A stretch of DNA of 64,000 nucleotides from NCBI RefSeq assembly GCF_002443255.2, contig NW_019211455.1, positions 10,448,503-10,512,502 of the forward strand, written 5' to 3'. The DNA comes from Varroa destructor. Taxonomy: Eukaryota > Arthropoda > Arachnida > Mesostigmata > Varroidae. Positions 54,101 through 64,000 of this stretch are shown one piece after another. The notes below the pieces were generated by a model. It worked only from the letters and a program-made list of their open reading frames with translations. It was not told the origin of the DNA and made no database searches. Both the position numbers and the translations under genes were made by a program. Position 1 is the stretch's first letter, and every line of letters starts with the position of its first letter.

Positions 54101-57100
54101 TCTAGACTCGACTGTGAATTCGAAATTAATTACTTGTTTGTACAACCTGTTATGACGTACCACGCGCTACCAGATGCTGTTAGGTAGTTAGCTAGCTAGC
54201 ACTTCTTCGAAAAATGTTGTCGTCTGTTTTTTAACGACATCGACAGTTGCGTGTTTCCTCATCATTTAGCTTCTTCATCAGTCCCTTTCAGACCACGTAA
54301 TAGGTTATTGGTTTAGCGGCTTTTGATAGCCAGCCAAATCATCAGTGAAACAGACCAGAGTAAAAGTACGATAGGCTCGAAAGAGGTGCTTTAATCGTTC
54401 ATTATTAACGCTTATAAGTGTTCCGTAGGAAAACTGGACGGCAGCAAATATAGTAATGCTCAAAAAAGGACATCTTCTTTGTGGATAGCAGAATCTATGT
54501 TGGCTGTTTTTTAACAGCGGCCCCGACCAATCGAAGGGCAAAAGATCTGATGAGGAAACGACTTATTTTCAAAAATATGTGTGCCCACCAAAACGGATCT
54601 AAAACGAGACAGCGTCATGTAAATGGCAGTAGAATAGAGAAAATCAATCAGCATGGTTACGATGGTCGAACCTAGACTAGTTATGTAGTTCCATTTGTGC
54701 TCTATCTAGCACACAAGCTTGTAACCTGTTACTTTTTAAACTTGTTTACTGAGTATAGATTACTTCGGGGCAGCACAATTCCCGTATCTCTTTAAGTACA
54801 GATAATTCTAGGTGTCGCTGCCTCGGCCATGGCTACGTTTTATCCTTGAATGACTGTTAAGAAGTGAACGCAATATTCTTAGTTATGTGTTATCCGTAAC
54901 CCCTTAATAAATTAAATGCACGGCAAAGAATTATAAGTATGTTTAGTAAAGTCAAAGCAAAGTCTGTTTCAGTATTCCATGTTTAAGCTAATTGCGATTC
55001 AGATATATAATATACAAATATGTTATTATGATTGTCGCCTACATTTGCAATTAATAAGAACTCACTTCATAACGTGGGCTTCTGACTCCGGAACTGGTCC
55101 TGCCTACTAATTTAAAATCCTTAAAACTAAAATAACTTTAAGGCGTGCTTGAAGTAGTTGCATCTTGTACTTAATAAACTACAAAAGCATGCAAGGAAAA
55201 TATGTGCCTACGAAGATGCTTTTTCAAGAGTCCATTGTTTGAAATAATTGATTTTTTTCAAATAAGGTCGATTCATGTGTAAAAGGTAACAGACTCTGTT
55301 GAAATCTGCACGCCGGCTTGAGTGCATTTAAAAGGTTTTTAATTAAGAACGTAATTTGCGCGCCATCAATTGTAACATTACAGGCAATAAAGAATAATTT
55401 AAATGGGGAAAGGGAGATGTGGTCCCCAAGGCACTGCTGAATGGCCAAGTCTACATTGGAAGCACAAATAATAATAATAATAAAGCAAATTTCAGATACA
55501 GATAATAATAATGATTGTCAAATGGGAGAAGTAAAAGCGTACTTACATGCACATCGCCATTTTCCTTGATTATGTTCCATGCCCAATTTAATGGACCTGA
55601 AGGACTGGTGAAATAGAGCGAACAGAATTTGCCTGTGAAGATAGGTTTTGTAGTCGATTCATCCACGGGGCCTTTGGAGGAGACACACATACCGTAATGT
55701 CCAAGCGCACCCGTGGTAAAGTACAGCGCAGCCGACGGGATCCCAGCGTTACTCGTAAGAACTGTGAATGGGAATACAGTATCAGATCAAAGTACCTCTG
55801 CCATGCAGTTGCCATGACAGGATACTATTCAAACGCGTCTAGAGATTGAATGCCACAGTAAGTAAATGCGTCATACGAAACTTAGCTTTTTTACCTTTAT
55901 CGTTCCCTCAACGTATCACAACGTCATAAATCGACTCCAATGTTTCTTTTAAAACTTTCATGGGTTGTTTTTTTTTTACTTTACTGAAAATGGGCATTCA
56001 TCAGGACATGAGCAAATTAACCAAATCGAGATGATTAACTCGAGCTCAACCTGAAATGACGCAAATCGAGCAGACGGATGGCCAGTTTTTTCGCAAATAC
56101 AGTATAACATACCGCTGCAAAAAAAAAATGATAAAAATGCATCTAAATCATAAGAGATGCTTGTCCCCTTGCTACATAGATGGTTACCTCCAAATGCTTG
56201 CTCCAATAATAGCATACTTAATAAAGACGTGTGGACCATTTCGGTCATCCAAGCCCGAGAAGAGGTCTACTGAATTTGTGTAATAATTGGGTGAGTAAAG
56301 TATTCTTATATTAGTACAACAAAAGTTCACCTTATGGCTGTCCGAAGATAGTTTGGCATTTGCTCTGCTATAACTAAACCAAACAGGAATCATGTGTCTG
56401 TTGGATTCGATAATAATTTTCGTTGGCTAATGAATAACGTTATATTTCGAATTACAGACAAATTCAGAGGGTTTGTCCACAATGACGATACGTGTATATA
56501 TATACGAAATGACAGTCGCCATTTTGTTTGGTTTAGGGATGGGTTGTAATATGTCATTCACGCCTTTCGCCGTACGATTATTTGGGAATCTATGGAATGA
56601 AGACAATAGATTCGTGAGCCTTCCATTGAAACGCCGCTATATTTTGAATACAATTGGTTAAATAGGCTAGAGTGATGATTGGTTCAGCTTCTTCCTAGTG
56701 GATAAGGAAACCTGAACAAAGACTAGTCTTCAGTGAACTCTTTCGGTAACAGCTGTAACCGATGTTACGTTTCACGTCTGATAGAAATTCAGCAACACCT
56801 TTATACTTTATACCGGGTGAATATTGGATTTAAACGACAGCAAAGCGTATGTAGGGGTACAGATGAAGTACAACAAAGAACTACTCTGACAAGCGTTTGA
56901 ATCACGCAGGTTCGCCGATATTTTCCATGGAATCATGTTTTAGACGCTTAGAAATGGTTTATTAATATGTGCGTGGTTGTAAGTTAATATGCCAGTCGAA
57001 CTAGACTTACATTTGAGGGCCCAAGCTTCTCGGTTGCGTATGCCGTTCAGTAACTTGAGCATAGCTCCTGCGCAGCTGGCGCTAGTCTCTGTGTCAACGA

Positions 57101-57257
57101 TCGCATCTTGGGCTAGCGGCAACAGTTTTCGTATCATGAACTTTTGTACATCCAGTATTTCTTTCTCTAAGTCACTGAAGTCTCCGGAAGCATTGTTTGC
57201 ACACATTAAGCCAATAAGCAAGGACCACACTACATGATGGCGACGAACCTTCGTCAT
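39116..57257 (-). CDS. NRF-6-like membrane acyltransferase (nose resistant to fluoxetine family), intact, 14 exons
   Basis: The exons are 57257-57011, 55761-55547, 50996-50879, 50691-50601, 50186-50113, 49247-49083, 45755-45659, 45332-45071, 42817-42738, 42485-42366, 41944-41824, 41584-41398, 39645-39503 and 39319-39116. All phases agree, and the sum is 2,124 nt, or 707 residues, usual for the family. Residues 1-25 are a signal peptide. An extracellular NRF domain follows, with Cys62, FTGKFC and FGVCVPSTC (Cys177, Cys182). Residue 224 onward starts a membrane helix (CLVILVAL). The acyltransferase-3 domain then runs from LNGVKALLSFWIVLGHTY (His293) through RRYVRLTVPSAAVILFG and CWYHYWFMSVDMQIF to LSFSTYLIHVPLL (His618). 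The tail is hydrophilic. The family is thought to move or acylate lipids at the cell surface; the substrate here is unknown. The weakest site is the exon 10 donor GC|GTTAGT. Confidence 0.85.
39358..39442. repeat. 85-bp direct repeat, unit 1 (intron 13 of gene C)
   Basis: It is 83/85 identical to 40526-40610. It starts ttgtttatccaatctatgac and ends cttacagcgcgt. It has no terminal inverted repeat. Confidence 0.9.
40526..40610. repeat. 85-bp direct repeat, unit 2 (intron 12 of gene C)
   Basis: This is the second unit, 1,168 bp from the first, in the neighbouring intron. The two differences are close together (cgtac against catat). The short span and near identity suggest a recent local duplication. 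Confidence 0.9.
41071..41111. repeat. Imperfect inverted repeat in intron 12 of gene C
   Basis: The outer arms tatttgaaaaa and tttttcaaata are exact (11 bp). The inner part ctgtc/gacag pairs again around gaaca. Confidence 0.6.
51662..51682. repeat. Poly-T run
   Basis: About 20 T in a row lie in intron 2 of gene C. A second long T run lies at about 53,040-53,057. On the minus strand these read as poly-A. No adjoining retroelement body or target-site duplication was seen. Confidence 0.7.
53237..53512 (-). pseudogene. Extra NRF exon 3 relic inside intron 2 of gene C
   Basis: One minus-strand frame reads DTGFCAPK and the adjacent frame reads AFEEVVRTLLLNL, later FLNVSCPAHSEAG. Together they resemble the NRF motif GxCxPSxC followed by a helix and a later Cys (gene C: FGVCVPSTCETEELNALI). 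A frame change sits between the two halves, and no donor with the needed phase 2 was found. Gene C uses the clean exon 3 at 50996-50879. This is therefore best read as a leftover exon from an older copy. Confidence 0.4.
55547..55761 (-). other. Exon 2 of gene C (exon-level note)
   Basis: Given separately because it fixes the gene structure. The acceptor CATTCACAG|TT completes the codon left by exon 1 (AAAT|GTAAGT) to give Phe83. The frame then reads SNAGIPSAALYFTTGALGHYG and later FTGKFCSLY. It ends GATGTGCAT|GTAAGTAC in phase 0. The next exon with a phase 0 entry and the expected Cys motif lies 4.5 kb away at 50996. Confidence 0.75.
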
Positions 57258-58572
57258 GCTCGTCGATGTTTCGTCTGCACCTTTTCTAATAACCTATATG
57301 AGAATGAAACAAGCAACAAAAGCAAATACTATCTAAATTTGCAATAGAAAATAGCGAAGCCTTCGATAGGCCAAAGTTATCCCTTATCAGTATCAGCTAT
57401 TCTGAATTAAAATTTTTCAGGTTCATCAGTCACTTGACATAAGTCACCGGCAAATTCGCTTATATTCTGCCTGCTAAACTTGTTAATTTGTAGGGAAAAA
57501 TTTCCTGTGACGTACGGAAAGAGTGCGTACGATAGTAAACATCTAATAACATGGGCTGCCCTTACCTCCTGCCCCTCGATCATTTTATGCTGGTCGGATA
57601 AGCGAAAGCGAGTCGACAGGATCCCGCTCGAATGGTTCTTTAATTATAGCGGATGGATTCGCGCTCGTCTCGCAAAATAACATGGTCGATCATTTGCATA
57701 GCTAGGCGCCCATGTTGGTTAGAAAGGAAATAGTTAACTACATGCTTATCATTTTAATTCGCTACACGTTGTACAAGTCGGTGATATGACAATGTAGAAA
57801 TTATTTAGAACTTGGCAACAGTACACTGAAGTAAGGCGAGAACCAGGGATGCCTATGAAACATCCCTGTAGCTGCTGGCAGAATTAGCTCACAGTTAAAA
57901 CACGAAGGTTGCCTCATGTATAAGTAGCATGATATTATAGATAGACAGTACAAACTAGCCATAGCAGCCGGTCGAAGATAAATCTGCTAATATCATCAGC
58001 TGGCTGTGACTAGTGCAGTCATTACTTTTGCACTTTTTCCAGTTTAAAACTTAATCATAAAAGTAGACCTGAAAAAGCCTTCTCTATGTTTCATTGATTT
58101 GGAAATTTCTAAAGGTCTATCGTGTGGTCGACGTGTCGCATATGCGGAACAACGGTCGCGAGCCGCCGCGGACCTTTGAGCTCGTACTGATATTTTTTCT
58201 TTTTAATGATGTGTTTGTCGATGAGCAGAAGCATGGGAGCTTTGCAAAACTGGCGACACCCAAGAGTCGCAATCTGGAAAGGTATACGCCATATGGAAGG
58301 TCGGAAACTTTGGTAGAGGTCTAAGTGTATCATAAATTGCTCCGTTCGTCACTGTTACATGCAACTGACAGCGAATGTCCAAGAGAGAATCTAGAAGCAT
58401 CCCTTGAGATGACCACCAAGTTAATTATATATTATTAGGTCGTCGGGAAGGTACTGACCGTTTTTCGAGTTAGATTGCTTTAAAATTACGTATCTCAGGT
58501 AATATCAATTGTGTCAGGTTAAAGATGCGCCATGTAAATGCTAGGGTTTGATAGTAGTCGATATGCTTACAT
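57258..58572. other. Upstream region of gene C, no supported gene
   Basis: Apart from the possible acceptor at 57294, I see only overlapping chance frames. A minus-strand frame at 58203-58400 contains LHVTVTNGAIYDTLRP and FPDCDSW. It looks protein-like, but no junction with a matching phase was found. Confidence 0.35.
57284..57295 (-). promoter_or_regulatory. Possible acceptor of a 5' exon upstream of gene C
   Basis: The minus-strand sequence TTGTTTCATTCTCATATAG|GTTATTAG (cut between 57294 and 57293) looks like a splice acceptor 36 nt before the start ATG. No stop lies between it and the ATG in frame. Gene C may therefore have a 5' untranslated exon, or an N-terminal extension, further upstream. 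The signal peptide directly after the ATG at 57257 favours the untranslated reading. Confidence 0.35.
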
Positions 58573-58573
58573 T

Positions 58574-58893
58574 ACTAGAACGCTTCCAAAATAAAATGCT
58601 CCGAAGGTAAGCTTATTTTTAATTTTTATGATGATGGAGGTGCAAAGCCTGCCCAGAGCCATAAAAAAATTTGTGCCATTCACAGTGCAGACGTGCAACG
58701 GAAAGAAATGGCACGAGCACGGTTCTGTAATCCTCGTTTCAGAAATTTCGATGTGAATATGTTCCTCGTAGTGACTCGTAGCTCTACGCAACAAAATAGA
58801 GCCATTGCAAAAACGGCTGACCACGGAAGATAAAAAATCGATCGCATACGATAGTGTGAGAAGGATCTTCGCCAAAGCGAGTAGAAGTCCCAT
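58574..58893 (-). CDS. Candidate first exon of a secreted protein (tentative)
   Basis: From the ATG at 58893 the frame starts with a signal-peptide-like leader, MGLLLALAKILLTLSYA. It stays open for about 106 codons with four Cys in the middle (RFC, EPCSC, HVC), and meets a strong donor, GTAAT|GTAAGC, in phase 2. No following exon with the right phase could be identified. An open frame exists on the other strand too (58805-59122). Chance is a real alternative. Confidence 0.28.
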
Positions 58894-59699
58894 AACCTTT
58901 GGCAAAGTTCGAACTGACACCAAACAAGATGATGCTATATTCCTAGTAGGAGTGAAAAGGAACCTTGAGTGGCTATATGGGTTGCGGCTACCATTTCGAA
59001 TAACTACTAACTTAGCTTTCCATTGTCAGCAATTGACGTATTTACAGAAAGCTATTGAAATAAATCGACCAGAGTCACTGAGAAAGCGCGTCGTCTTCCG
59101 CAATGACCAGATACATGTTTAGTGATCCGGCATAAATTAAGAGGATATCAATGTGTAATTATAATGCATCTGACTTATAACCCAGATCCTGCTCCGTCAA
59201 ACCGTCATCGGTTTCGATCACTGCAGAAGTCCTTTAATTTAATCCGAATGGGGTATGAAAGTCACTGATCATAATTTTTCGGCCAAAAGCCACATAATAA
59301 TAGTACAGTATTTAAAAACGGCAGAAGGTTATAGATCGAAAGGGTGGATATTTAATTTAGTAATATTATTTAACAGTATAGGAAATTTATATTTGTCATC
59401 GATTTTGGCTTAAAACGGTTAATAGCTTTTCGGCAGTCCACACAGTCTGTGTGTAGCGATCATAAATCACCCTATATGGCCTCAGCCAGATAGCACAATA
59501 GCCTTAAATTCTTTCCGGCTCGTTGAGAAAACTTTCATTAAATTGAGGCAAGTGACCCTTGCAGAAATTTATGTATCGTTGAGACGGTAAAACAAGCTTT
59601 GGGTAGTAGCCTGTCCAGCATTGAGAGGCCAATCAGACACTATTACAATGAGTCCTTCCAATCTATCAATTTAGATAATTTTACAAATATATTGTCAAT

Positions 59700-59951
59700 T
59701 CAATGGCAAATCGTAGCATAAGGTGGTGCTCCTAAAGAACTCTGTTCGAACGTGTCTAGCGCGATTGACATTTTACCATGTGCTGGGTATACTCTAATGT
59801 GTCGACAATAGACCAAACATGAGGTGGAGGTAGCTGTCTCCATGTGACAGAAGACTTGAGAATCTTCGGTTAACGTCACATCTCGACAATCGACAGCAGT
59901 AGCGTTACTTTTCAGCATAAAGATTAAATTCAAGTTAAGATGTCGGTACAT
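59700..59951 (-). CDS. Small Cys-containing open frame, possibly secreted (tentative)
   Basis: The frame has 83 codons with five Cys spread over DCRDVTLTEDSQVFC, STSCLVYCRHIRVYP and a C-terminal YATICH. The leader MYRHLNLNLIFML is a weak signal peptide. The spacing recalls small secreted Cys-rich proteins of arthropods, but I cannot name a family. There is no supporting splice or promoter evidence. Confidence 0.22.
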   Translation of the reverse strand: MYRHLNLNLIFMLKSNATAVDCRDVTLTEDSQVFCHMETATSTSCLVYCRHIRVYPAHGKMSIALDTFEQSSLGAPPYATICH

Positions 59952-61327
59952 ATACCACTATGAATTTTTATGATTAATTCACTTTCAGACTTTATTTATA
60001 TCTATAATTGGTATAAATTAGATGTAATCTATGTATGTCTTTTTTATTGCAAACCATTTACTCGTTTCCATCTCTGTTCTCTGTGTTAACTCAACACGCA
60101 TCTCATAATGAAAACTAGCACAATCGATTTTTTTTCCGCTATACAATTTGCCGTATCTTACACAATCTTCGAGCGGAATAGGGCAAGTTCTTACATCGAG
60201 ATGATTGGCTTTTCCACGTTTCTACTACATCTCTTTTGAATCTGAGTGCCATTGCTATCAGGAGCCTTCTTTTTTTATCGCAGTTTTATACGACAGTGTA
60301 AAAACTACCGTTCCAGTTTAGCAATAACGTATTTTCATTTGTCTGTATCATCATACATATCGCATTGTATTGTATATTGCCAATGGCGACTAGTCAATCG
60401 TGGCCCTTTCCGTGCAGATTCAGCTATTACTTATAGAGCTACCACATTTATCGCAGGTTTAAGCATTGCACATTTTCAGACTGAAGCTTAAAAACCCCAA
60501 GACAACATGTGAAACAGTTTCTTACGAGAAAACTCCATTATAGATAGGTAAAAAGACGTTAGGGAAACTGATCGATACATAGGTTGAACTATGCGTATAA
60601 GGGACATAAATATAGATTTTGTAAAATGATTAAGTAAAGCGTATGGTCAATATGGAAGGGTGAAAATTTTACGATTTACGAATAATACATTTGGTTTAGT
60701 TAAATTTAGCTACCTTGGGCTATTACCTAGCTGTATGTGTATGCCTGCTTGATAATAATAGTAGCAGGGTAATAAATATGGCTGCTGATTATACCACATG
60801 GGTAGTAGGCTCTGTGAATATAAGCCGCTTGTCCTACTCCCGATATGAGCCCGATTGCTGTAAGAGATTAATCAGTAGGACGCACAAATCAGATAAAAAC
60901 TACGATGGAGGCAAGCCAGAATGATTCGGGGCGGCAGGTCCGCGGGTGTATGGACGACGAATAGATTCAGCTCTTTGATGAAGAAATATGGAGCATCAGT
61001 GAACAAGTTCTGGACAGAAAGCGGAAAGCAAGGACTCTCCTCTGGATTGTACAGACATTCGTTTTTTATTCTCCATATGTGCTTCCTAGTCTTTCCATAC
61101 GTAGATATATAGAAGTCAGTGCTGCATTTAATGCGACCTAGCTATGAGTACCTGTGACGAACAATGCCACAACCGCGATGGCGGATTCTGCATCATAGAA
61201 AACGGATATCCACAACAGAGTCCGCTCTTGCGGCCTTATTAGAAAGAAGGGTTTGCAATATCGGACCATCGGTAAGCAGGACGCATGCTCCTTGAAAAGC
61301 TGTGTCCTCACGATTAGTCGGACAAAG
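59952..61327. other. Intergenic, no supported gene
   Basis: Short frames occur on the plus strand (60246-60491, 60715-60924, 60921-61112) without signal peptides, splice partners or family resemblance. Confidence 0.45.
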
Positions 61328-61329
61328 CA

Positions 61330-61335
61330 TATAAA
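61330..61335 (+). promoter_or_regulatory. TATA box candidate of the peptide gene
   Basis: TATAAA lies 36 nt before the ATG at 61371. A start site about 30 nt downstream would leave only a very short 5' UTR. If there is an upstream 5' exon, this match is incidental. Confidence 0.4.
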
Positions 61336-61370
61336 CGTCCGCTATATCCAAACAAAAGCCTCTTTTCGTG

Positions 61371-63038
61371 ATGTGGACTCTGTGGCGAACAGTACTCTTG
61401 GCTGCAGCGTGCGCCTTGATGATCTTGCAATCTTTAGGCGCTCAAGCGGTCAGATTTGATGATTTGGCAACTCAGCGGAGGTCCGAAGACCAAAGGGAAT
61501 CTAGTGCTCAAATAAGCTCCGATGTGCTTCCGATCAGCGCGACCGCAATCAACCGAGTGAGTTGATTTACGATGCTTTGATAACTACTATACAATCACAT
61601 AGCGCAAATTATGTTTGAATGAACTTAGAAGTAAAGCTGACCGATCAATAAATCCGTTATGTATTAGGTTTTGGCCGTTATCCACCCTAGACTTAAAATG
61701 TCTGATATCTCCCGGTTATGGAGTCTCTGAAGCACTAGTACCAAAGGCAAGAAGTGCTCGCAGTGCCTCATAGACAAGCAACCTTTATGTCTTCTATGTT
61801 GAAGGTGACTATTTGCACCATATCCAACAGGTGATATAGGCAATGTGCAGCTAATACTCAGCTAGTTGGTTTGACGGCTGTAACTGGCATAACGAGGGCG
61901 CTTAGGTAGTTTTCCGAACTCATGATATAATAAAAAGCTGGACATTATCGTGTTATACCGTTTGCTTGCTGACTCTAAAAATTAGGTGTGTCTAAAAAAA
62001 GTGGGCGAGCACCTACCCGCTATCGCTAACCTATAGGTAAATCAGAATCAGGTTTTATTCAGAGTATGGTGTTTACAACTTATCCAGACTCTGATACTTC
62101 AGTTGAGACTGTAATAAGATTTTGATTCCTTGATCGTTTTTTACGAGCCACATGTAACTCATATTTTTCGTTCTACAGGCCAAAAATCTTCTTCAGCTTT
62201 TAGCGTCGGAATCAAATGTTACCCCGTGGCGCAGTACTTCTTGGGGGTTTTCGCTTCCACCTTCGCCAGCTGTGATGGCGCGTCTTGTCTCTACGTCTGA
62301 AGACGGACTTCGCATGATGGCGCGGCGATCGGGTCGTTTTCTGCGGGGTGTGAAAGCCAGCGGCGATGACGTTACCAGCGGGGATATTATCGACGTCGGC
62401 GGAGATACCAAAGTCGCCATTGGATCAAGTACGAATAAACCAATATTGTTCTAAGCGTGTTATAAACATAAAATCGTATGTGCTTCTTTATCAGAATCAT
62501 GTCATGCGGTTCTTGCAAATCAGGTCCGAAGGCTTTGATCGTACATTGTGAATGCTTACTATGAGTCCAAATCAATGCAACACTGTATAGGTTTTAGGCT
62601 TAGTAAACTGATAAATAGTGAGTCTCTTTACCCTAATATTCGTCTTTTCGCCAGGAAGGTGAAACGACAATGTGCTAATTAATGCTAGATACCGTGAAGT
62701 TTTTAAGTCTGCTTAATTAAGTCTTTTTTTTTTTACGTACGATACTACCATCAAGCATTGTATTAATTTTGATAGCTATTGACATCATTACTTAGTATAT
62801 AACGCCTGAAATTTTCTTTATTCGACGCCAATATTAGTAACACCGAGCATTGCTCATCTAACCCAAGCACAAAGTTTCTCTAAAATGGATACAAACACAC
62901 TACCCTAAAAATAGACGTGCGAGTTCATGTGAAAAAGATTCTTATAAACCTTTTATTGTATAATATTTCGTGTGGCCTATTTCAGAAGGATGCTTCTTCA
63001 AAGTATGTTCGTTCGGGACGCACAATCTTCAGAAGTGA
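61371..63038 (+). CDS. Secreted peptide precursor with a CNMamide-like Cys ring (CFFKVCSFG)
   Basis: The exons are 61371-61556, 62179-62428 and 62986-63038. They total 489 nt, or 162 residues. The junctions are ACCGA|GTGAGT to TTCTACAG|GCC (phase 0) and ATCAA|GTACGA to CCTATTTCAG|AA (phase 1). Residues 1-24 are a clear signal peptide (MWTLWRTVLLAAACALMILQ). A hydrophilic spacer follows, with a dibasic site RR at 111-112. The last exon encodes only KGCFFKVCSFGTHNLQK. Cys148-Cys153 would close a six-residue ring. The pattern C-x-F-K-x-C-x-x-G equals that of arthropod CNMamide (CHFKICNMG), and the ring also resembles urotensin II. Gly156 is not followed by a basic residue, so amidation is doubtful, and no dibasic site directly precedes the ring. 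Exons 1 and 2 are well supported. If exon 3 is wrong, the protein ends at TAA in intron 2. Confidence 0.68.
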
Positions 63039-63261
63039 TCCTTTTCTACTTGCTTGAAAAATCGGCTATATATTTCGGAATTTCTTCTGGTGCCGCGACA
63101 GCGCGAGCGGCTTGCTGCTCTTCCCGAGTCAACTGCCGTTGGCCAAAACCAACTTTTAACGAGATCAGATCTCACACTTATTCAACCTTCAACTCGTTCT
63201 GACATGCTTTCTGGGGATTTCACCCGTCACTCCGAAAAGATACTCGTGTACCTCGTCTCCC

Positions 63262-63267
63262 AATAAA
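63262..63267 (+). promoter_or_regulatory. Polyadenylation signal of the peptide gene
   Basis: AATAAA lies 224 nt after the TGA of exon 3. It supports the view that this gene ends here and that exon 3 is real. Confidence 0.55.
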
Positions 63268-64000
63268 TATATTTCTCCTAGCAACAAAATATGCCGTGCT
63301 CTTTTTTACTCGTCGTTATATAATTGTAATCTGAGGCTAGGTTAGCGAGTACAGTAAGTTTTAGTCCATTGCGTTGAGGGGGGTACGGATCAGAACAAGG
63401 AAAACATGAAGCGAATTTCGCAGACAAAAGAAAACTGCCGTATGACATGCCATTGACATTATGGTAAAAATACCAGTTTTTGAGAATCTAATTTGTATAG
63501 GTTCATCAAAAACTAGAAATGAGTTGAATACTCATTTCGGAGCTTTTTATTACACGAGAAGCAGCAATTTTCGAGATATACTATGAACTATAACACGGAT
63601 CCCACTCCCTTAGAGAAACTCTTTCTAAAACCCCAAAACTAACTGGACTCGAACAACGCCTATATTCATGGTCAGTAATATTATTTATTTTTATATATGC
63701 CTATTCATATATTGGCAATATTCTCTTTCCGTTTCTAAGCTTGTATAATAACTAATGTGGTGTTGCAACGAGAAGTAATCCCGTTGCGGATCTTTTAGCT
63801 GCTCATACTTTATTTGAAATTACTTAATTTTAGGCTTCCTTTTTCTTTCCTTCTAACTGCCGCTCTTTCCTGTGCTCTTCATGAAGAATAAGGAACATCG
63901 GCACTTCATTTAGAAGTAAATGCGCTCAGGGTGCACATATCTAGCATTACAAACAGCTCGATATTCCGCGTACATTCGAGTGATCAGGATGTTTTTTTTT
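63268..64000. other. Right flank, no gene seen
   Basis: AT-rich sequence with no open frame above 60 codons. I see nothing else in it. Confidence 0.5.

Noticed and set aside
55224..55448. Minus-strand frame with KLFFIACNVTIDG as exon 3 of gene C
   Set aside because: The exon at 50996-50879 has the canonical GVCVPSTC motif and correct phases at both ends, so this frame is not needed. It may be another ghost.
58805..59122. 105-codon plus-strand frame
   Set aside because: It overlaps a minus-strand frame with a better leader and donor. Neither is strong, and this one has no supporting signal.
1..64000. tRNA, rRNA, CRISPR and intact transposons
   Set aside because: No cloverleaf, rRNA-like block, spaced repeat array, transposase or reverse transcriptase motif was recognised by eye. 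A dedicated search would be decisive.

Overview
This is a stretch of eukaryotic, animal nuclear DNA. It is AT-rich, has no long open frames and no operon-like packing, and its coding sequence lies in short exons that join in frame at GT/AG sites, with introns from about 130 bp to over 4 kb. The main content is a tandem family of nose-resistant-to-fluoxetine (NRF-6)-like membrane acyltransferases. This family is expanded in nematodes and arthropods. Signal-peptide genes with short exons also suit an arthropod. My best guess is a mite or other chelicerate, but the sequence alone does not prove it.

Layout. (1) 1-6.66 kb: no gene could be supported; about 0.9-3.6 kb is visibly richer in GC and may hold a 5' exon or promoter. 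(2) 6.66-8.60 kb, minus strand: a three-exon gene for a 215-residue secreted or membrane protein, Gly/Trp-rich then His-rich, of no family I recognise. (3) 12-21.3 kb, minus: a decayed NRF-6-like copy (copy A). Exons 1, 2 and 9 are clear and several others are ghosts. It has a frameshift in exon 1 and lost splice donors. (4) 26.1-35.5 kb, minus: a second, more decayed copy (copy B) with stops, frameshifts and deletions. (5) 36.5-37.4 kb, minus: an isolated duplicate of only the last three exons (copy D). (6) 39.1-57.3 kb, minus: an apparently intact 14-exon NRF-6-like gene (gene C). I reconstructed it exon by exon. Every junction phase matches and the total is 2,124 nt, or 707 residues. (7) 58-60 kb: weak candidate exons only. 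(8) 61.37-63.04 kb, plus strand: a three-exon secreted-peptide precursor of 162 residues. It ends in a six-residue Cys-ring motif, CFFKVCSFG, that resembles CNMamide. A TATA box lies before it and a polyadenylation signal after it.

How it fits together: gene C is the only copy that still reads through. Copies A, B and D give a graded series of birth-and-death evolution in one transcriptional direction, and gene C served as the ruler for recognising the ghosts. The decayed copies also lie among short, near-perfect inverted repeats, AT microsatellites and a recent 85-bp duplication. All splice models are hand-made from sequence and lack transcript support.
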